Source of the DNA: Paracoccaceae bacterium
Lineage (GTDB): Bacteria > Pseudomonadota > Alphaproteobacteria > Rhodobacterales > Rhodobacteraceae
Assembly: GCA_024742575.1 (NCBI GenBank)
Contig: JANSYF010000009.1
Location: 1-64,000, forward strand
Direction of reading: 5' to 3'
DNA length: 64,000 nucleotides
Part shown: positions 61,368 to 64,000 of the stretch, piece after piece
Layout of the letters: each line of letters starts with the position of its first letter
Numbering within the stretch: the first letter of the stretch is position 1
Translations under genes and position numbers: made by a program
The notes under the pieces: generated by a model
What the model was told of the DNA's origin: nothing
The model's input: only the letters and a program-made list of their open reading frames with translations
The model's database searches: none

Positions 61368-62654
61368 ATGGCCCAAACTCCACCCCCCTTTGCCCCGTTC
61401 GAATGGATGATCGCGTGGCGCTATTTGCGCGCCCGCCGTGCTGAGGGCGGCGTGAGCGTTATGACATGGATCAGCCTGATCGGCATCACGCTGGCGGTTT
61501 TTGCCCTGATCGCCACTCTGGCCGTACGCTCGGGGTTTCGCACGGAATTTGTTGATACCATCCTTGGGTCCAACGCCCACGTGACGGTCTACTACACGCA
61601 AGAGCTCGATGAATTCGGCCGATCGAGTCGCGCCATCTCCGACTATGCTGTCTTGGCGCAATCCGTTGCGGCCGTCCCCGGCGTCACCCGCGCGGCTCCT
61701 TTGGTGAAGGGGCAGGTCATGGCCACCGCCAATAGCCGCAATGCGGGTGTCGAGGTGTTCGGGATCGCACCCGAAGACCTTGCGACCATCCCCCGCATCG
61801 CAGATCCTGACACCGCACGGGGTGACCTTGCCCGGTTTGACGACGGCATCGCCATCGGCTCAGGCGTTGCGCGGGAACTTGGCGTTGCGCTGGGTGACAA
61901 GGTCAAGCTGATTTCGCCTGACGGAGTGCGCACAGCCTTTGGAACCAGCCCACGGGTCAAGGCCTACGAGGTGGTCTATGTCTTCACCGCCGGGCGTTAT
62001 GACATTGACCGAACGCGGGTCTATATGCCCTTTGGCGAGGCACAATTATACTTCAACCGCGAAGGGGTTGCCGACGAGATCGAGGTCATGGTGACGGACC
62101 CGGATCGAGTCGAGAATGTGACCTTGCCCATCGTTCAGGCGGGCGGACAAAGGGCGTTGGTTTGGACGTGGCAGGATGCCAGCGGCGGGTTCTTGCGGGC
62201 CTTGGAAATCGAGGACAACGTGATGTTCATCATCCTGTCGATCCTTGTTCTGATCGCCGCGATGAACATCGTGTCCGGCCTGATCATGCTGGTCAAGAAC
62301 AAGGGCCGGGACATCGGGATCCTGCGTACCATGGGCCTTACTGAAGGCGCGGTTTTGCGGGTGTTCTTCATCTGTGGCGCGTTCACGGGCATCCTTGGTA
62401 CGGTTGCCGGGGTGATTTTGGGCTGCTTGTTTGCGCTCTATATCGACCCGATCTTTTCCTTCGTGAACTATGTGGCAGGCGGCGGTGTGTGGGACCCGGC
62501 GGTGCGCGGGATTTACGAATTGCCCGCTCAGTTGCGATTGCCTGACGTGCTCAGCGCGGTGGCGCTGTCGCTGGGGTTGAGCTTTATCGTGACGATTTTT
62601 CCCGCCCGTCGTGCCGCGCGGATGAACCCGGTCGAGGCGCTGCGGTATGAGTGA
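61368..62654 (+). CDS. lolC: Lipoprotein-releasing ABC permease LolC/LolE
   Basis: A 428-residue inner-membrane subunit: cytoplasmic N-terminus, one helix near residues 30-52 ([14 protein letters not shown]), a large periplasmic domain, and three C-terminal helices ending in [17 protein letters not shown], the LolC/E ending. ATG 61368 with AGAAAGAGA upstream; the frame begins earlier at 61314. As in other alphaproteobacteria, one LolC/E homodimer probably replaces the LolC-LolE pair. It extracts mature lipoproteins from the inner membrane for delivery to LolA. Its last bases overlap lolD. Confidence 0.9.
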   Translation: MAQTPPPFAPFEWMIAWRYLRARRAEGGVSVMTWISLIGITLAVFALIATLAVRSGFRTEFVDTILGSNAHVTVYYTQELDEFGRSSRAISDYAVLAQSVAAVPGVTRAAPLVKGQVMATANSRNAGVEVFGIAPEDLATIPRIADPDTARGDLARFDDGIAIGSGVARELGVALGDKVKLISPDGVRTAFGTSPRVKAYEVVYVFTAGRYDIDRTRVYMPFGEAQLYFNREGVADEIEVMVTDPDRVENVTLPIVQAGGQRALVWTWQDASGGFLRALEIEDNVMFIILSILVLIAAMNIVSGLIMLVKNKGRDIGILRTMGLTEGAVLRVFFICGAFTGILGTVAGVILGCLFALYIDPIFSFVNYVAGGGVWDPAVRGIYELPAQLRLPDVLSAVALSLGLSFIVTIFPARRAARMNPVEALRYE

Positions 62655-63330
62655 TGTTGCGCTGCGATTGACGGGGGTCAGCAAGGCCTACAATGCGGGT
62701 AGCCCTGCTGCGGTCGAGGTGCTGCGCGGTGTTGATGTGTCTCTGACCAAGGGCGAGGTGGTGGCACTGGTTGCCCCTTCGGGCGCGGGGAAGTCGACGC
62801 TTTTGCATATCGCGGGCCTGCTTGACACGCCGGATGGCGGCACGGTCGAAATCGCAGGTTCCGATGTGACCGGTGCGTCAGATCGCAAGCGTACCACGGT
62901 CCGGCGCGACGAGGTTGGGTTTGTCTACCAGTTCCACCACCTGCTGCCCGAATTCAGTGCGCAGGAAAACATTGTGTTGCCGCAACTGGCCGCCGGTGTG
63001 TCGCGGCGCGAGGCAGATGCGCGGGCAGCGGATTTGTTGGAGATCGTCGGTATTTCCGCGCGGGCGCATCACCGGCCCGCTGCCTTGTCCGGAGGAGAGC
63101 AACAACGGGTGGCGTTCTGTCGTGCGCTTGCGAACCGCCCGTCCTTGCTTTTGGCAGATGAACCGACGGGTAACCTCGATCCCGCGACCTCGGACACCGT
63201 GTTCGAGGCCCTTATGACACTTGTCCGCGAAACCGGGCTGTCGGCGCTGATCGCCACGCACAACATGGAGCTCGCGGCGCGGATGGATCGTCAGGTGCGG
63301 TTGGAACAGGGCAAAGTAACACCAGCTTGA
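62647..63330 (+). CDS. lolD: Lipoprotein-releasing ABC ATPase LolD
   Basis: A 227-residue ATPase: Walker [10 protein letters not shown], signature A-L-S-G-G-E-Q-Q-R, Walker [13 protein letters not shown], and the MacB/LolD-typical H-H-L-L-P-E-F near the Q-loop. It energises LolCE; the start overlaps lolCE by 8 bases. Complete. Confidence 0.92.
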   Translation: MSDVALRLTGVSKAYNAGSPAAVEVLRGVDVSLTKGEVVALVAPSGAGKSTLLHIAGLLDTPDGGTVEIAGSDVTGASDRKRTTVRRDEVGFVYQFHHLLPEFSAQENIVLPQLAAGVSRREADARAADLLEIVGISARAHHRPAALSGGEQQRVAFCRALANRPSLLLADEPTGNLDPATSDTVFEALMTLVRETGLSALIATHNMELAARMDRQVRLEQGKVTPA

Positions 63331-63379
63331 CGTTAGTTGGTTTGCTGTCACTTTGCCGGGATTGCCAGGGGAGGACTGT

Positions 63380-64000
63380 ATGGCCGAAATCGATGTTTCG
63401 CAGATCAACGCGGTGACGGAACGCGCCTTGCGTGCGCATGGGGCCTCTGACGAGGTGGCGCGCATCATGGCTGATGCCGTTTCTTGGGCCGAAGCGCGGG
63501 GAAACCGGATCTGTGGGCTCTACTACCTCGAAAGCTATTGCCAGCAACTGGCCAGCGGACGGGTTCGAGGCGACGTGACGCCAACGGTGACGCAACCGCG
63601 CAGTGGCACGATCGAGGTGGATGCAGGCTATGGCTTTGCGCAACCCGCTTTTGCGGCTGCCTTGGGCACGGCGACTAGTGCGGCGCGCGAGACCGGGATC
63701 GCAAGCTTGTTTGTACGTCACGCCCACACCTGCACTGCGCTGGGTTGGTTTACCGAAGCCATTGCCAAGGCGGGGATGATCGGGATGGGATACACCAACG
63801 CATCGCCGATCGTCGCGCCCCCCGGCGGCAAGACGCGTGTGATCGGGACCAATCCAATGTCCTTTGCCGTGCCGGACAGCAATGGTGGTGTGGGAATGAT
63901 GTTCGACCAGTCCACCACCAGCGTGGCCTTGGGACGCATCACGATGGCCAAGGCGGCGGGAGAGCAAATTCCTGAAGGCTGGGCTGTGGACGCGGAGGGC
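63380..64000 (+). CDS. Ldh-family (malate/L-lactate/ureidoglycolate dehydrogenase-like) oxidoreductase, partial
   Basis: Only the first 207 residues fit in the window. M-A-E-I-D-V-S-Q-I-N with AGGGGAGG upstream, then R-H-A-H-T-C-T-A-L-G-W-F (equivalent of the catalytic H in N-H-F-G-A-A-G), P-P-G-G-K-T-R-V-I-G-T-N-P-M-S-F-A-V-P and V-G-M-M-F-D-Q-S-T-T, all Ldh2-family signatures. Uses NAD(P) and 2-hydroxy acids. The H-A-H-T-C-T variant and N-R-I-C-G-L-Y-Y in place of the usual H-G-V may indicate a special substrate. Rest continues beyond the right edge. Confidence 0.85.
   Translation, partial: MAEIDVSQINAVTERALRAHGASDEVARIMADAVSWAEARGNRICGLYYLESYCQQLASGRVRGDVTPTVTQPRSGTIEVDAGYGFAQPAFAAALGTATSAARETGIASLFVRHAHTCTALGWFTEAIAKAGMIGMGYTNASPIVAPPGGKTRVIGTNPMSFAVPDSNGGVGMMFDQSTTSVALGRITMAKAAGEQIPEGWAVDAEG

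Overview
The window reads as a chromosomal segment of a high-GC marine-type alphaproteobacterium of the Rhodobacteraceae (Roseobacter group). Supporting signs are a short-chain fatty acyl regulator (ScfR), a GapR/DUF2312 protein, a BetI-ChoXWV-BetBA cluster, tripartite (TTT and TRAP) solute transporters, and two copies of a hairpin-plus-GGCAAGATGAAG intergenic repeat that I associate with this family. No prophage, insertion sequence, CRISPR array or replication origin was recognised. The segment is gene-dense, with many 4-base ATGA start/stop overlaps and convergent gene ends that overlap by a few bases.

Region by region. 1-10.5 kb: the start of acetyl-CoA synthetase (acs, cut by the window edge), a Liv-type ABC importer with a Tat-exported binding protein, a divergent ScfR regulator, then an operon of a stand-alone receiver, a small two-helix membrane protein and a symporter-STAC-histidine kinase resembling CrbS/CbrA; together they look like an uptake, sensing and activation unit for acetate or another short-chain acid. 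10.6-13.9 kb: a FliM/FliN-like protein and a sulfide-detoxification operon (persulfide-dioxygenase-like MBL enzyme, two YeeE halves, DUF442 protein). 13.9-20.6 kb: choline import (choXWV) diverging from betI-betB-betA, with a dyad operator between them. 21.2-25.5 kb: pqiA-pqiA-pqiB-pqiC envelope lipid-transport operon, PqiB carrying a long repeat tail. 25.5-28.7 kb: tRNA selenouridine synthase and an oxidoreductase-SelD fusion, tail to tail.

29.3-42.5 kb: a catabolic block: universal stress protein, TctCBA transporter, acyl-CoA ligase, ketopantoate-reductase-like enzyme, RidA, IlvD/Edd-type sugar-acid dehydratase, short-chain dehydrogenase and a DctPQM TRAP transporter. Its substrate is not evident. 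42.7-46.8 kb: a two-gene RND efflux system. 46.8-49.2 kb: tRNA-Thr(UGU), two poorly known proteins (one NlpC/P60-like), GapR and a small membrane protein.

49.2-53.2 kb: a FadJ-like bifunctional protein that has lost key catalytic residues in both halves, a GAPDH paralogue and a divergent IclR regulator. 53.2-64 kb: metF/metR, a cold-shock protein, an ArsC-like protein, an MsbA-type exporter with a tyrosine phosphatase, a class V aminotransferase, a HisC-like aminotransferase, lolCE-lolD for lipoprotein release, and the start of an Ldh-family oxidoreductase cut by the right edge.
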